A stretch of 64,000 nucleotides of DNA from Cristatella mucedo (GCA_009760855.2 WPIO01000038.1:2132501-2196500), one strand, 5' to 3'. Shown: positions 21,701-38,837, numbered from the stretch's first letter. The notes: generated by a model not told the origin, from the sequence alone. Numbers and translations are program-made.

Positions 21701-24700
21701 CAGATACTCGAGTACAGAGAAGCTCGGTAGGAGAGCATTAGGCATCCGTGGCTGCTTCAGCGGGCGTCAGCTACACTGAACTGCTGCGCCATTTCCAGCC
21801 TCCTCGTGCCCCCAGGTCCTTTATCGACGAGAAATTAGCTGTACCATTTCTCTGCTTAAAGACCGTTGGCGATAGCAGCTTTTGCTCTGCAGGTCCTAGA
21901 CTGCGGAACTCACTTCCACAATTCTTATGCAACGATTTCTACTCTCCTGCTGCCGACTATGGCTCATCCTTTTCAGCGATCCTGAGCTGCTACTTCCGTG
22001 CTACTCACTACCTCAACTGCTCTCCCGACTCTGCTATGCTTCTCACTTTGTCTTTGTTGCATGAGATGAAGTCTGTTGGCTACCGAATGTGTACCGAAGC
22101 CGCTTAAACTCTTGAGTCCGCTAAACAAAACTGTCATGCGCAACACCCACATAGTCTTTATGGCTTTGTGGAGTTGCAGACATGCATATTAAAGCCGGTG
22201 TGATTCACACATGGTTGTCGCTGTGCAGGAGTTTTGGAAAGGTCACTGCCTAGGATCTTAGCCCGAAACATCGTCTTAATGTGCGGAGCACACAATTTCC
22301 ATGCAGAACACGGCTTTTGCTAGCCTCACTTGGAATTTTGATTTGGCTTACTCTTATGTATTCGATTAGAACCCCCTCGTGACTGTGAGGGGCTACGATT
22401 AAATACAGCTTTTTCGGCAGCTTCATGCAAGCTTGCTTAAACTAAGTCATAGCAGCGTCTACTCTTGAGAGAGTTTGCCCGTTCACGCAGCGTCTGCACT
22501 CGGTTGCTTTTATCTTTTCACTCTGGCAAGCACAGCTACCCACGGGCAAAAAAAGTGTTACTTACCTTCGTTTGGTCGTGGTTAGCATTCAATTTTGACC
22601 ACACATCCGACTAAGGGAGAGGACAGCTCACAGCCGGAACAGAGCCTCGTACTTGTGCTGCTGCTGCTGTGTACGGCTTCCCACAATGCTTCGATGTTGG
22701 CTGCAGTCAAGAGCAGCCCTTTGTGTAATGGCACCAAGAACTCTTTAGCGCCAGGTTTCACGAGAAGCACACCCAAACATGTAATGACCTTGACCTCTTG
22801 TTGCTAGCCAGCTGCTGTGCTTCGCCTAGATGGGTCCATGGACTTAGCCCAGAGGTAAAATGCTAGCATTTGATGGCCAGGTCTTTAGTTCCAATTCTGC
22901 AATAGGCATTTCTATGTTGCACACTGCAACTGAGGTGGGAACTACTCGGGTTTTCTTGCAGCTATAGAAACGAGGTTGTTGAAAACAGTCGTGGTACCGA
23001 GTCTGAGTAAAATTAGTGTACGAAACGACATCTACTCTCCAACTGCCGACTATGGCACATCTTTTTCAGCGGTCCTGAACTGCTACTTCTATGCTACTCA
23101 CTACCTCAACTGCTCTCCTAACTCTGCTATGCTTCCCACTTTCTCTTTGTTGCGTGAGACGAAGTCTGTTGGGTACCGAATGCGTACCGAAAGCCGCTTA
23201 GGCTGTGAGTGCGCTATACAAAACTCTCCTGCGTAACACCCACATGGTCTTTATGACTTTGTGGAGTTACTGAAGGAGATACATTACACATTACATTAAA
23301 TGCCAGTCGTCTTTGTCACGTCATTTACCATTTCCTGCAGTTCAGACAAAACAGATTTGCCTTATTTTCCTGCACGTATTGCGGATTTTTGTAGTCTCCA
23401 AACGGCAGGTACGCGACTCCACGAAGAACACCGAAGCGGGCTCAAAGAGACGTTTATTCACACGATGCCACAGCGAGCCAGTACTGAACGCTGCTAATAC
23501 CCCTTCGTTTGTTCCAACTAATATATGCAGCGTCGTCTACTTATAGATTGAGCCCACTTGCGGCTATGAGCACAATGCCCACTGCAGCTAATTCGGTTAG
23601 TCGTCATTTGGCATAGAGCCAGCTCACTTCCCTCTCGTCCTGCTGTGGGCACTATGCACATAGCCGAAAGTTTGCTGGCTCTACGAACAAAAGTACACGA
23701 CTGTCACAATCGCCTGGCCCCCTGAAGCCCGTTACTTAACACTCACTGCCATAAATCCCATAAATCGCAACGGTGCTTAAAGTAGGACCATAATATAATC
23801 TCTACTGGGCCATTCATCACTCTAGGCCCGTAGTGGGAATAATAAGGCAATAAATGCCACTGACCCATAAACTACGAATACCATAAATCAGCCAATATCA
23901 GTAGCACCTTGACTTTCAAGCCTTTTAAATTATCCAATATCTGTAGCACCTTGACTTTCAAGCCTTTTAAATCAGCCAATATGTGTAGCACCTAGACTTT
24001 CAAGCCTTTTAAATTAGCCAATATGTGTAGCACCTAGACTTTAAAGTCTTTCTTTAGTTTAACGTAATGTAATATAACTACGCCTGAACTCGATCAAGCC
24101 ACCAGGACTGGGTGTTAGGCTGGAAAGCTTTCTATGATGCACGCTTTTTATAAGTGCAAATGCCAGCAATGCACCCAGTAAGGGAGTTCATGGAGCTTGA
24201 CATACTGTAAGTCTAGGAGCGATCAAAGCACAGATCGTGTGCACACAGATGAAAGCCTACATCATGCTTGACGATCACATCGGTAAACCGGGAGAGAGTA
24301 TACAACGTGAAAAGAAGGGTACCCACCGTAGCATGGAGCCCCGGGGTACCTCAGACTGTAGCGGCTCCTCGGATGCTGTGCCTGTTAAGTGCTCGTGCAG
24401 GTCAATCGATGGACGATATCATAGACTTAAGTTGTTGGCCTCATATCCACGACCCCCCTGCTCAGAATCTCGTGACTTGACGACATTAAAATAGAAGCTA
24501 AACACCTGCCCACTCTCAAGAACCTGCCTAATCCCAAAAACCTACCGGCGTATATTGATTGATGTGAAAATAAAAATCCAACTCGTGCCAATGATGGCAC
24601 AGCTGAAGTCGTGACTGAAACCTACGACTAAATCGATGCTCACCGAGCAAAGGAGGCACCAGGCAACCTGAAAAGCAAGAAATCCATCTTTGCATTAGTA

Positions 24701-25412
24701 CACGCGGTAGATCTATTCGGAGTAGAACAGTTTCGTGCTGCCTTCACATGGCGCCGCGTGCTGTTTATGCACTTCATTGGAATATCGGACTGCACTGTTC
24801 ACCGCTCAAGTCACAGTTGATTGTCCACAGCTCAGCACATGGCAGTAGCACGTGATGGCTCACTAGTAATACATAGCAATAACATGGTGATCCGTGATGG
24901 CTCACTCGGTAAGGCGGTTGGTTTTTACGACCTCGGGGCTCGAGGTCATGGTTCGAATCCTGCGTGGGCGATCCTTTATTGCTGCTGCAAGCGGTGGCTA
25001 TAACCTGTAAGGCTCTTCTGTCGCAATAGGAAAAGGCCATGAGCACTTTAAGAACCCGGAAGGGCTGGCGTTCAGGTCAAAATTGTGAAAAGAGACGAAC
25101 ATAACTTGTCGGCTTCGGCCGTTGAATGCTGCCCTCTAATGCCGGAAGTTAGCTAAAAACTCCCACGATTTCTAAGCGTTTCGAGGTGCTGCACCGGTAG
25201 GCTTTTTGCAACCAGCCCCGACAGGCTGCATGCAACTACAAGCCGAGTCTACTAGCGAATTGCACGGGCCTTGCACATTTTGCCTCCGGGCGCAGCAGGG
25301 TTGCTAGAAAGGTATGGTGTAAGTATACGAGCAAGCGAAATTCTCAAGCGAACTCGCCGAGAAGCGAGTTGGGGATAACATCTGGGCTCGCGTTGACTTT
25401 CATCGTCGAGGC

Positions 25413-25449
<37 letters not shown>

Positions 25450-26195
25450 GCTCTGGCTATTAATACTGCACACATGGGCAGCGTTTATTGTACTGGATTG
25501 CAGTTGAACCCACGAGCAGTTCTACCCAAAAATTGGTAGGCAAATCGTCAGTCGCGTTTTAGATTTTTACCACAGCCGCCTGGCCTTTTCTGTGACACGT
25601 GTTGCATATTGGTGGGTGATAGACTGGCTACTCGTAGCTTTACCGACTGCTGAGCGCTGAGCTGCTGTGTGCAGCGTGCTTGCCGCCGCTGTGCTGCCCT
25701 AGAAGAAAAAGGCATGCAGGTCAGCTGCCTGACAGCGTTGACTGGCCGACATACCGACAGGCCGGTGGCTGTATATGTGGCCTGCCGTGCCGAGCTCTGG
25801 GCATCCACGAGTGTGTGCCGACTGACCGCATGGATGGTTTTTTCCTTACCGCTGGCGTGCGCTGGCGTTTCCAGCACTTTGCAAGGCTCTAGAGCGATCG
25901 GCTAGCCAGCCAGTCGCTTAGCTCTCCATCAGTGAGCAATTACATGTCCCTACTACCTTCGTTTTCTTTTTGTAGAGCCAGTGTCGACCGAGCCAGCAGC
26001 AGCTACAGCTCGTCGCTGGCCGCGTCGATGTGGAGGCGGCATCGGTTCTCACTCTCCATGCTGCTCTATGCGGCACTTCTGCTCTGCATCGGCCTGCTCA
26101 GCTCTAAGCGATTCTGGTCGCACGTACGCAAGCTATGCAGGCACGCCTCCGATGCGCTCGCCCTCACGGAGTGGCGTGCGGCCGGCGACTGGTGA
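18729..26195 (+). CDS. PARP16: PARP16, protein mono-ADP-ribosyltransferase, six exons
   Basis: Exons are 18729-18923, 20027-20173, 20366-20569, 20755-20974, 21150-21345 and 25976-26195. All introns are GT-AG and all phases agree, giving 393 residues (human about 322). PARP16 is a tail-anchored ER-membrane enzyme that transfers single ADP-ribose units and, in mammals, acts on the stress sensors PERK and IRE1. The N-terminal helical domain shows DLIASELYWSLF and LLRPFPSAF. The catalytic domain carries HGSRAENF (His161), FGEGTYLTS (Tyr191) and RVKYLLVY (Tyr297). This is the H-Y-Y triad of PARP16 in place of the H-Y-E of poly-ADP-ribosylating PARPs. A single hydrophobic segment at about residues 345-362 near the C-terminus is the membrane anchor, with basic residues after it. 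Extra length comes from glycine-rich insertions around the exon 4-5 border and a longer tail. Exon 2 could start at 20033 instead, but 20027 has the better pyrimidine tract and alignment length. Confidence 0.94.
19428..19825 (-). mobile_element. LINE-A 3' region, antisense, in PARP16 intron 1
   Basis: The (AAT)n run at 19,430 is followed by the reverse complement of the 3' hairpin and then the C-terminal RT segment. On the minus strand this reads NLKSFGDRAFSSYAPKAWN and TSPDLTTFKRNLK. It is one of the least decayed copies and lies in intron 1 about 200 bases upstream of exon 2. Confidence 0.85.
21740..22195 (+). mobile_element. LINE-B 3' region, sense, in PARP16 intron 5
   Basis: A frame of about 110 codons carries FQPPRAPRSFIDEKLAVPF, LKTVGDSSF, RLRNSLPQF and HYLNCSPDSAM. 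This is the C-terminal end of an L2/CR1-type RT. The element then ends 'cacatagtctttatggctttgtggagttgcag'. Confidence 0.75.
22835..22969 (+). mobile_element. Possible SINE-1 head fragment
   Basis: 'gacttagcccagaggtaaaatgctagcatttgatggccaggtctttagttccaattctgcaatagg' resembles a decayed tRNA-type head (A-box then B-box). No tail is left. Confidence 0.35.
22970..23300 (+). mobile_element. LINE-B 3' end, sense, in PARP16 intron 5
   Basis: Encodes NDIYSPTADYGTSFSAVLN and HYLNCSPNSAM, then the terminal 'gctgtgagtgcgctatacaaaactctcctgcg…cacatggtctttatgactttgtggagtta' and a (CATTA)-type tail. A near copy lies in antisense at 43,275. Confidence 0.8.
23885..24052 (+). repeat. Minisatellite, 42-base unit, four copies
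   Basis: Units start at 23885, 23927, 23969 and 24011. Each has the form 'aaat(c/t)a(g/t)ccaatat…gtagcacct(t/a)gactttcaagcctttt'. Units 1-2 and 3-4 share variants (cttgac versus ctagac). It lies in PARP16 intron 5. Confidence 0.9.
24225..24500 (-). mobile_element. LINE-A palm fragment, antisense, with scrambled 3' piece
   Basis: 'gatgaaagcctacatcatgcttgacgatcacatcgg…gagagtatacaacgtgaaaa' parallels 12,610-12,690 of the long antisense copy (the YADD-box region). At 24,470-24,500 a sense-orientation piece ('cgtgacttgacgacattaaaatagaag') resembles the RT C-terminus, so two insertions or a rearrangement are joined here. Confidence 0.5.
24885..25045 (+). mobile_element. SINE-2, in PARP16 intron 5
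   Basis: 'gatccgtgatggctcactcggtaaggcggttgg' head, 'ggttcgaatcc' B-box, 'gggcgatcctttattgctgctgcaagcggtgg' body, 'ctcttctgtcgcaatag' end. Confidence 0.8.
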
Positions 26196-26774
26196 CGTTG
26201 GTGTCTGCCTAGAATAACCATGACTCGTGCAACCGACTAGTCAAAAGGATTTCTCGGCGATTTTCACAGTACAGATCAGGTCGTCCAGTTCATGCAGTCT
26301 TGCAGCTGGAGGTCGAACGAAAAGACGGGACGGACGACGGCTTCGTCACGTAGCTGTCACCTGTTGTCTTAACTGTGATTCGCACGGCTGTACCACTCTA
26401 TGCAACATGTGATAATACTCCGAACATTTCCTTCCTGCCCAGTGTCAAGCATAAACTGCCTGCTTGCCAGCCACTGATTTATTTACAGTGATGCAATGTG
26501 GAGGTGCTCGGCGGCCATCTATCCAAAACGTCTTGCTGGTCTATACCAATAGACGTATGAGCCACCACGACTGTACTGCTGTGGCTCTGCTCGCGTATCT
26601 GTGCATCTCCTGCTTATACAGGTGTTTGCAGAGTGTGTGTGCATGTTCGTACCTCGTTCTGCTCACATGATTTTAAAAAAGTGATTGGATGGACAGTATT
26701 ACTGGTTTACCATCCGTTCATCTTACCTTGTGTCTCTTATCGAAGCACTGCTCTTAAACTCGTTGCGACAATGC

Positions 26775-26935
26775 ACTGCACATGATCTGAGCTAAGGTGC
26801 TCGCTCTTCGCGACTGAGGTAGTGGGTTCAAATCCTGCAGCGGGCGATCCTTTATTGCCAACTGCAAGTGGTAGCAAAAGCCGCTAAGGCTTTTCTGCTG
26901 CGGTACAAATGAAGCTGTGAAATCGGCTAATATTT
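26775..26935 (+). mobile_element. SINE-2 between PARP16 and ARMC6
   Basis: 'gctaaggtgctcgctcttcgcgactgaggtagtgggttcaaatcctgcagcgggcgatcctttattgcc' and 'gaagctgtgaaatcggctaata' match SINE-2. The A-box side is decayed. It lies in the 1.5 kb spacer between two convergent genes. I saw no poly(A) signal for PARP16 in this spacer. Confidence 0.7.
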
Positions 26936-27705
26936 TTTATCTGAGTTGGTTCGTGTGGGCACGATTTCTCAGTTCCCGTGCTGGTGCAAAGGGAAAGCCG
27001 CCACCGGAGCAGCCGAGAGTTTGTACTGTGGTGGGGAACCGACGAAGTGCTGCCCACCTCTGCTAGACAGCATGGGTCAAGTTTGCCATGGATTCACAGG
27101 GTAAGGGGGACTAGCACACACCTGTCTTACTTCGCACCCACCAGGCTAGCTACTGAACTGCCAACCGGTTTGTGACAAAAAACAGACCGCTCGCTCAACA
27201 ACCACAGCGGCTGCAGCAAATTCAGCACAAAGTAAGGAACCAAGCAAGCGGTTCTGCGCACAGTTCTTTTATCATCCGATGCTAGCAGGCACATAGTTCA
27301 ATAGCAGGCAGTCGGGAAACAACGCCCTCCCACCTTGCACCCTTAACACGTGCTCCGCCGTGGCTGCGGAGGCAGGCAGGAGCCGCCACCGGAAGCTCCG
27401 GGGAAGGGGAGAGACGAGGTTACAGGTTTTAGAAGGAGATTTTAGAAGGCATGCCGCTGCTACATCCGGACCAGTGCGATGGGTAGAGTGGACCATCTTC
27501 GTCGAGCTGCAGGCGAGCTGCCACGCGCGGCGTTCTCGAGAGACCAGCAGACAGCAGGCACGGTCGTCGGTCGGCGTCGAAAAGATGCACGCCGCCTTCT
27601 CGAGCCGGGCGTGCATAGCGGCTCGTTTTCCGTGCGAGCGATGGTGCACGCGGCCGGGTCGAACGGTCGGGGGCGGGGCGGGTCGGGGCGTTGACGGCGG
27701 CACGG

Positions 27706-34193
<6,488 letters not shown>

Positions 34194-34811
34194 TCTGCGA
34201 GGCCTGCAATGCGAAGCGACAGCGAGCACCCTGTAGTGGCGGAGGCGCCGGCGGCGGCGGCTCTCGCTGGACACTGTGAGCGTGCAGGCAGGACCGATCG
34301 ATTGATTCTACGAGCGGCGGTTGGACTCGCTACGTCGCTCCAAGCGACGAAGGCGCCTGCGTCAGCGCTCGCCTCGCTTTTCTTTTCGGCTTCGCAAAAC
34401 TCGCGCACGAATGACCGTTCAGGCAGGCAGGCAGGCAGACGGACGCGGGACAGGTCGACACCCAGTCGATCAGGCACTCGGCTACAGCGCACGCCGGCGG
34501 TGCTTAGCGACCCGGATACGGCTTTCTTCCGGTGACCCCGCTCGAACCTGCTTTCAGGTGTTCGGCGCTCAGCGGCGATGGAGAGATGTGCAATGTACGA
34601 ATCGGCGCAGTGCCGGCTGAGAGTTGCGAGTTTACTATTGTGAGTTAAAAAATTAGAAACGTACTCTTAAGAGCCGTTTAGCAAAGAATTCGCGAGCAAC
34701 AGCGGCAGATACGAACCGTGACTAGTGCTTGCGGCTGAAAGGCCATCGGCGGCCTGCGGCTAAAGTCGAGCGTGCAGGGTGGGAAGGGGGGGGGGGAGCG
34801 CGCATGGCTAG
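34194..34811. promoter_or_regulatory. GC-rich region upstream of ARMC6, likely promoter
   Basis: CpG-rich sequence with (GGC/GGA) clusters lies immediately 5' of the ARMC6 start codon. No TATA element is evident. A CpG-island promoter is inferred, and it could be bidirectional if the candidate exon at 34,812 is real. Confidence 0.4.
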
Positions 34812-35063
34812 CGAGCCGCGGTGCTATTAAGCCAGACAGTAAAATCAGGCGAACTTTGTGCCGACCTGCTGGCCACTGCGCGGGACCTCAAGTCATCAGC
34901 ATCTGCTGGTCCGTCGTTCGTGACCGTGGGCTGGACGCAGGCGGCTTCGCCGGACGTCCCGCCGTCTCGTGCGCTAGAAATGTCGTTAATATCGCAGGAC
35001 CGCAAGCTGGTCTGCACACCACCTAGCGGCTGGCAACCCAACGGGCGGCGGCTGGTGCTGCAG
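34812..35063 (+). CDS. Possible coding exon of unrecognised protein
   Basis: An open frame follows a stop at 34809-34811 and reaches a good donor, CTGCAG|GTACAT, with the exon ending at 35063 in phase 0. The translation is compositionally ordinary (FVTVGWTQAASPDVPPSRAL, then MSLISQDRKLVCTPP), unlike the biased frames nearby. The first in-frame ATG (AAATGTC at about 34,980) would give a 28-codon first exon. Alternatively an acceptor near 34,847 makes it internal. I do not recognise the family and found no partner exon. It is transcribed away from ARMC6. Confidence 0.3.
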
Positions 35064-35306
35064 GTACATAACAGCGTAGGATGTGTGCGACCCAGCCGCA
35101 GGCATTGCGTTAAACGCTGCCTCTCCGCATGCTTGGATGAAGGGCGGTCACTCTCTCGGGAGTCGACTTACGTCGCGGCAGTGTAGAACGAGCCGATTCC
35201 GACTAGCTCGAGCGCGTGCGCTGCGCGAAGCGCACGAGCAAATACTCGAGACTGATACGAAGGAAGGTGTGTAGTTCGACGGATGAGCGTGCGAGCGAGC
35301 ATTCGT

Positions 35307-35366
<60 letters not shown>
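35307..35366 (+). repeat. (GGC)n trinucleotide repeat, about 19 units
   Basis: About 58 bases of uninterrupted GGC/CGG lie within a CpG-rich stretch (35,083-35,620), then lead into (GAC)n. It would encode poly-Ala, poly-Gly or poly-Arg on plus and poly-Pro on minus. I see no supported exon around it. Confidence 0.95.
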
Positions 35367-35374
<8 letters not shown>

Positions 35375-35620
35375 AACGACGACGGTCTGGCACCTGCGCC
35401 AGAAGCCAGCCGAAATATGCCGCGGCCCACGAGCGCGGGGCGCGTCGAGGAGATCGACTTCTGCGGCTGACGCTGCGCACGCCAGAAGCGGCGCCGCGGC
35501 CGGTGCATCGCGAGAGACCCGAGAGCGTGTGTGCAGCGTCCCGGCGCATGCGCGGGGCGACTGGGAGATCGTTGCTTGCGCGCATGAACTTGCCAGGACC
35601 GCGATGCTGCTACGCTAGTT

Positions 35621-35992
35621 GCAAAGGTGTGCGGGCGCTAAGAGTGAAGTTAGAAATTCCGTGGGAATTCGGCAGACAGCACCGGAAATAGTATGCGCAA
35701 CGAAGAAAAGCGAGAAACGCCGCTGTACTTGAAGGAAAGCCGTCGAAGTAAGCAGCTAAGACTTAGGGGCGAAAGACGCACGGAGTAGAAGGGCCATTAT
35801 TGCACCGTGAGAAAATATAGCGTCGTTGAGCGGAAATAGCAAAAATATATAGTTATAAAGACGGCAGGACTGCTTGCGAACTTGGCGAACAGATAAGCTG
35901 GTGAGCAATCGTCCGGATGTACCGTCTGCCGGATGAATGGGTGGACCGTCAGCCGAACATGCAATGGGTGTGTATGCACGGCTCCTATAGTT

Positions 35993-35995
<3 letters not shown>
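35621..35995. other. Gene-free stretch
   Basis: No gene or repeat family recognised between the GC-rich region and the TA/TG microsatellite. Confidence 0.3.

Positions 35996-36060
<65 letters not shown>
35996..36060 (+). repeat. (TA)n-(TG)n compound microsatellite
   Basis: About 28 bases of TA are followed by about 33 bases of TG. It lies just 3' of the R2/NeSL-type fragment on that element's strand, so it may mark an insertion border. Confidence 0.95.
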
Positions 36061-36109
36061 TATAGAGAAAATGGTTTTTAACTAGTATATATACATTAGC
36101 CGGCGGTGC

Positions 36110-36520
36110 ACTGTCTTGCCGGGGTCGAGCGTGTTACCCGGGCCTCCCGATGCAGGAACAGGGATCACACGGCTTCCGAGCCGGTAATGGCGTCGGACAC
36201 GCAGTGCCGCCTCAAAGCCATCATCTCCGAGCGTGGGATTCCGATTTTGACCAGGGAACCTTCATTGTCTGGCCACCAGCTGCCGAGAGCCCCGACCACG
36301 AAGGGCCTCACCACTGCCGACCGGTAGCCAGCCGTCCGGAAAGACCGGGCAATGGCTGCATATTTATCAGTCTTGTTCCGGGCCGCCACAATCACAGCAT
36401 CATCGTGGCTGTCGAATGGCATGGTCATATCCACAATTACTAGATCAATGCCGTTGTCAATGACCAGGTCCGGCTTGAGAGCCAAACCACAAACCACAAA
36501 CACACAAACAAACAGCATTA
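36110..36520 (-). mobile_element. R2/NeSL-type LINE, restriction-like endonuclease C-terminus
   Basis: On the minus strand, 36518-36165 is an uninterrupted frame of about 110 codons ending in TGA. It contains KPDLVID and, eleven residues on, IVDMTMPFDS. This is the PD-(D/E)XK core of the restriction-like endonuclease at the C-terminus of R2- and NeSL-type retrotransposons. It is followed by NKTDKYAAIARSF and VVGALGSWWPDNEGSL, where VVGALG-W-P-NE is also characteristic. The rest of the element (the RT domain) is not found upstream, so the copy is 5'-truncated. The intact frame suggests a recent insertion. It is a quite different lineage from the L2-type LINEs elsewhere in the window. Confidence 0.8.
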
Positions 36521-38296
36521 TGTTACATTACTCGTCTATTAGTGGCTCATCGCAAGCATCAGAAGCTAAGCTGGACTGGCGAAACAAAGAAAGGGCATCT
36601 AAGCATTAGCATCCACATTTGGGAAACCCAGAAAGGCAGATTAAGCAGTCTTCCTCTGGAAGAACTTCGGGGAATGTCCGAAAATGCCACAAGGTCTCTT
36701 TTTTTGTGAGAAGGCACACTATCGCCTCTTAGTTCTCCTCCTTGAGATAATAAAGAAGATAATAAAAAAGTCACGGGACTAAGCCAAATGGTAGAACAGC
36801 TGAACGTGCTTATCGGAAATACACGTTGACCTTGAGCAATCGAGCGCTTGCAGTCGGAGCGATCGGTGCTCATCGCAATTGCCTCGATGGCAAACATTCG
36901 TGTCAAGATGCTCAGGCAAGGTCTACCCTCTTTTTGTTGCTTTTGATGACAATGCAGTTGTCAATCCTTTCACAGGCCACTGAGCTCCAGCAAGGTACGC
37001 ATACCAAGGCCGCAGGGTGGTCGGTTGCTATTGCAGATGCAGCACATCGTGCAGGTGTTGTGTAGATGCAGAGACGCACAATTCAGGAGGCAAAACGACC
37101 GCCCAATGCAAGTGTAGGCTCTACCTGTGAAGTCCTCTTTTTCGGAAGATTGCATCCCCCAGATTATTCTACAAGAATTTCAAGGAATAAAGCTGAATGT
37201 TTCCGAATGTCTCCAGCAGAGAGCTGCTGCCTCTTCTGGAAAAACGAGTGTAGATGCTTTGGCACCTGGTATGTACTTGAGTCCTGAGCATATGGCGGAG
37301 GCCTTGCAAACCTGGCTCGTGCACCAGTCATTACCGCCAATGTAATAGCTCTCAAGTACAAGGAATGCATCAGGCTACACCGATGGTATCGCTGGAATTT
37401 CCAAGCAGATGCATCAGATAACGATGATGGCATACCGTGGACAGTCGTATCATTTAGGACCATACAGTTTCAGCCAGTGTAGTGGTCACCACAGCACGGA
37501 CAAAAGCAGTCAGCCACAGAGGATAAAGCACCGCACACTGACGGCACAGCCTGAAACTCAAATGGTGATGCTTCAGATGACAATGTGCTTGTATCATGCA
37601 TACATTCATCGTTTCCATAGTGGTCAAATCTATGTTTGTAGCAGCCATTAGGCAGGGTGGACCAGATGTACCTATGGTGTAGATACGTCACATGTCGAAG
37701 AACTCCTGTCGTAACTGCACTCTGTTGTGTGACAGTGTCTCCGGGTGGCGGCTGTTCTTGTGGAGTCTCACGGAGACACGAGCGGGCAAACGCGAGCCGT
37801 TAACGAGACTCTCGTCTTTATTCCCCAAGCAGGGCACGTATACGAGCTGGGGGGGGGCTGACTAACCACAGATAAGGGAGTGCATCTGTCGCGGGCCACA
37901 TGATTACATCAAAGGCTGCACCGGGTCAATTGCTCAACCACCTGCTGCAGTTGGGGCATACATTAGTGGCCGGATGCTGCTGCAATAATTACAATAGCAG
38001 AAGCAGCAGGCTCGCACAGCGTCCCTTCCCCCATAGAAAATAGATACCATATGTCTCGAAATTGAAAGATTCCGAAAGGCTTAAACGGCGTGCAGGCTAC
38101 GCGACCGCTACTCGCAAGAATCAAAGCTCCTTCAGACACAGCCTTTGCAGGAATAATCACTACGCATGTAGCAAAGATCGTACGGAGTAGCAGTAATAGT
38201 CGGAAATTCCTCCTTACAAGGATAACAATAACCAAAGTAGGAGATTTGAGGGTTTTCCACGAGCTATCTTCATTCAAAGAATGAAATAGTCCTTAC
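36521..38296. other. No supported gene; unexplained moderately open frames
   Basis: Frames at 36,826-37,345 and 37,164-37,463 are non-repetitive but have no homology I can name. A short 'ggagactctcgtctttattcc'-type stretch at 37,800 resembles nothing recognised. This may be a decayed transposon. Confidence 0.25.
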
Positions 38297-38564
38297 CGGG
38301 TAGGATGCTCATAAACATAGCCTTTCGTCGGGAAACTTCTGGGATATTTTTCTCGTGGCACTTCCTTTGAGCGATATGAATGCAGTCAGGGTGCGACTGC
38401 TCTTCATATGTCGGCAGAGTTCTAGTAGCAGATTCTGCGGTATTCCACACAGCCCGCACTGTCGACATCAAATTCTCGTCGAAATTTTTATCTTTGAGTA
38501 AATTTTGAAACAGTCGCACACGTTTGAAGACCACGAACGCAGCCCGGCTGTTGACTGTAACTCG
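38297..38564 (-). CDS. Possible orphan exon
   Basis: On the minus strand a frame of 89 codons runs from an acceptor-like TTCCAG (start 38564, phase 0) to a good donor CCCG|GTAAGG (end 38297, phase 1). The translation is ordinary in composition (FKRVRLFQNLLKDKNFDENL…). It matches no family I know, and no partner exon was found. It could equally be chance or a decayed transposon. Confidence 0.2.
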
Positions 38565-38604
38565 CTGGAAGCTGAGCAAATCCTCACTTTCGACTGGAGG
38601 CGTC

Positions 38605-38815
38605 CTTTTGCAGCAGCCTTGAGCTACTACTTCCATGATACTCGCTTGCTGAACTGCTTTTCTGTCCACTCTTTTGACTGTCTCTTTATTTCGTGAGATG
38701 GTGGAGTCTGCTGACTACCGTATTAGCTGCAAAAGCTACACGGGGTTTGAGCAAGCCTCCAGGCAATCTCTCCAGCTTGCTTATCGCCTCTGCCAAGTCT
38801 TTGTGGAGTAACAGC
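38605..38815 (+). mobile_element. LINE-B 3' end, sense, decayed
   Basis: 'gagctactacttccatgatactcgcttgctgaactgc…tttcgtgagatggtggagtctgctgactaccg' parallels LINE-B at 23,080-23,190, and 'ctttgtggagtaacagccggagatgg' is its 3' end. Confidence 0.65.
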
Positions 38816-38837
38816 CGGAGATGGTGGAGTTATCTGA

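Noticed and set aside
23885-24052. CRISPR-like array
   Set aside because: Units are contiguous with no unique spacers; it is a minisatellite in animal DNA.
35203-35691. Poly-Ala, poly-Gly, poly-Arg and poly-Pro frames
   Set aside because: All are readings of the GGC repeat, with no splice or start evidence.
37720-37960. Possible LTR of a retrotransposon
   Set aside because: Some promoter-like and G-rich text, but no TG…CA ends, no partner repeat and no target duplication.
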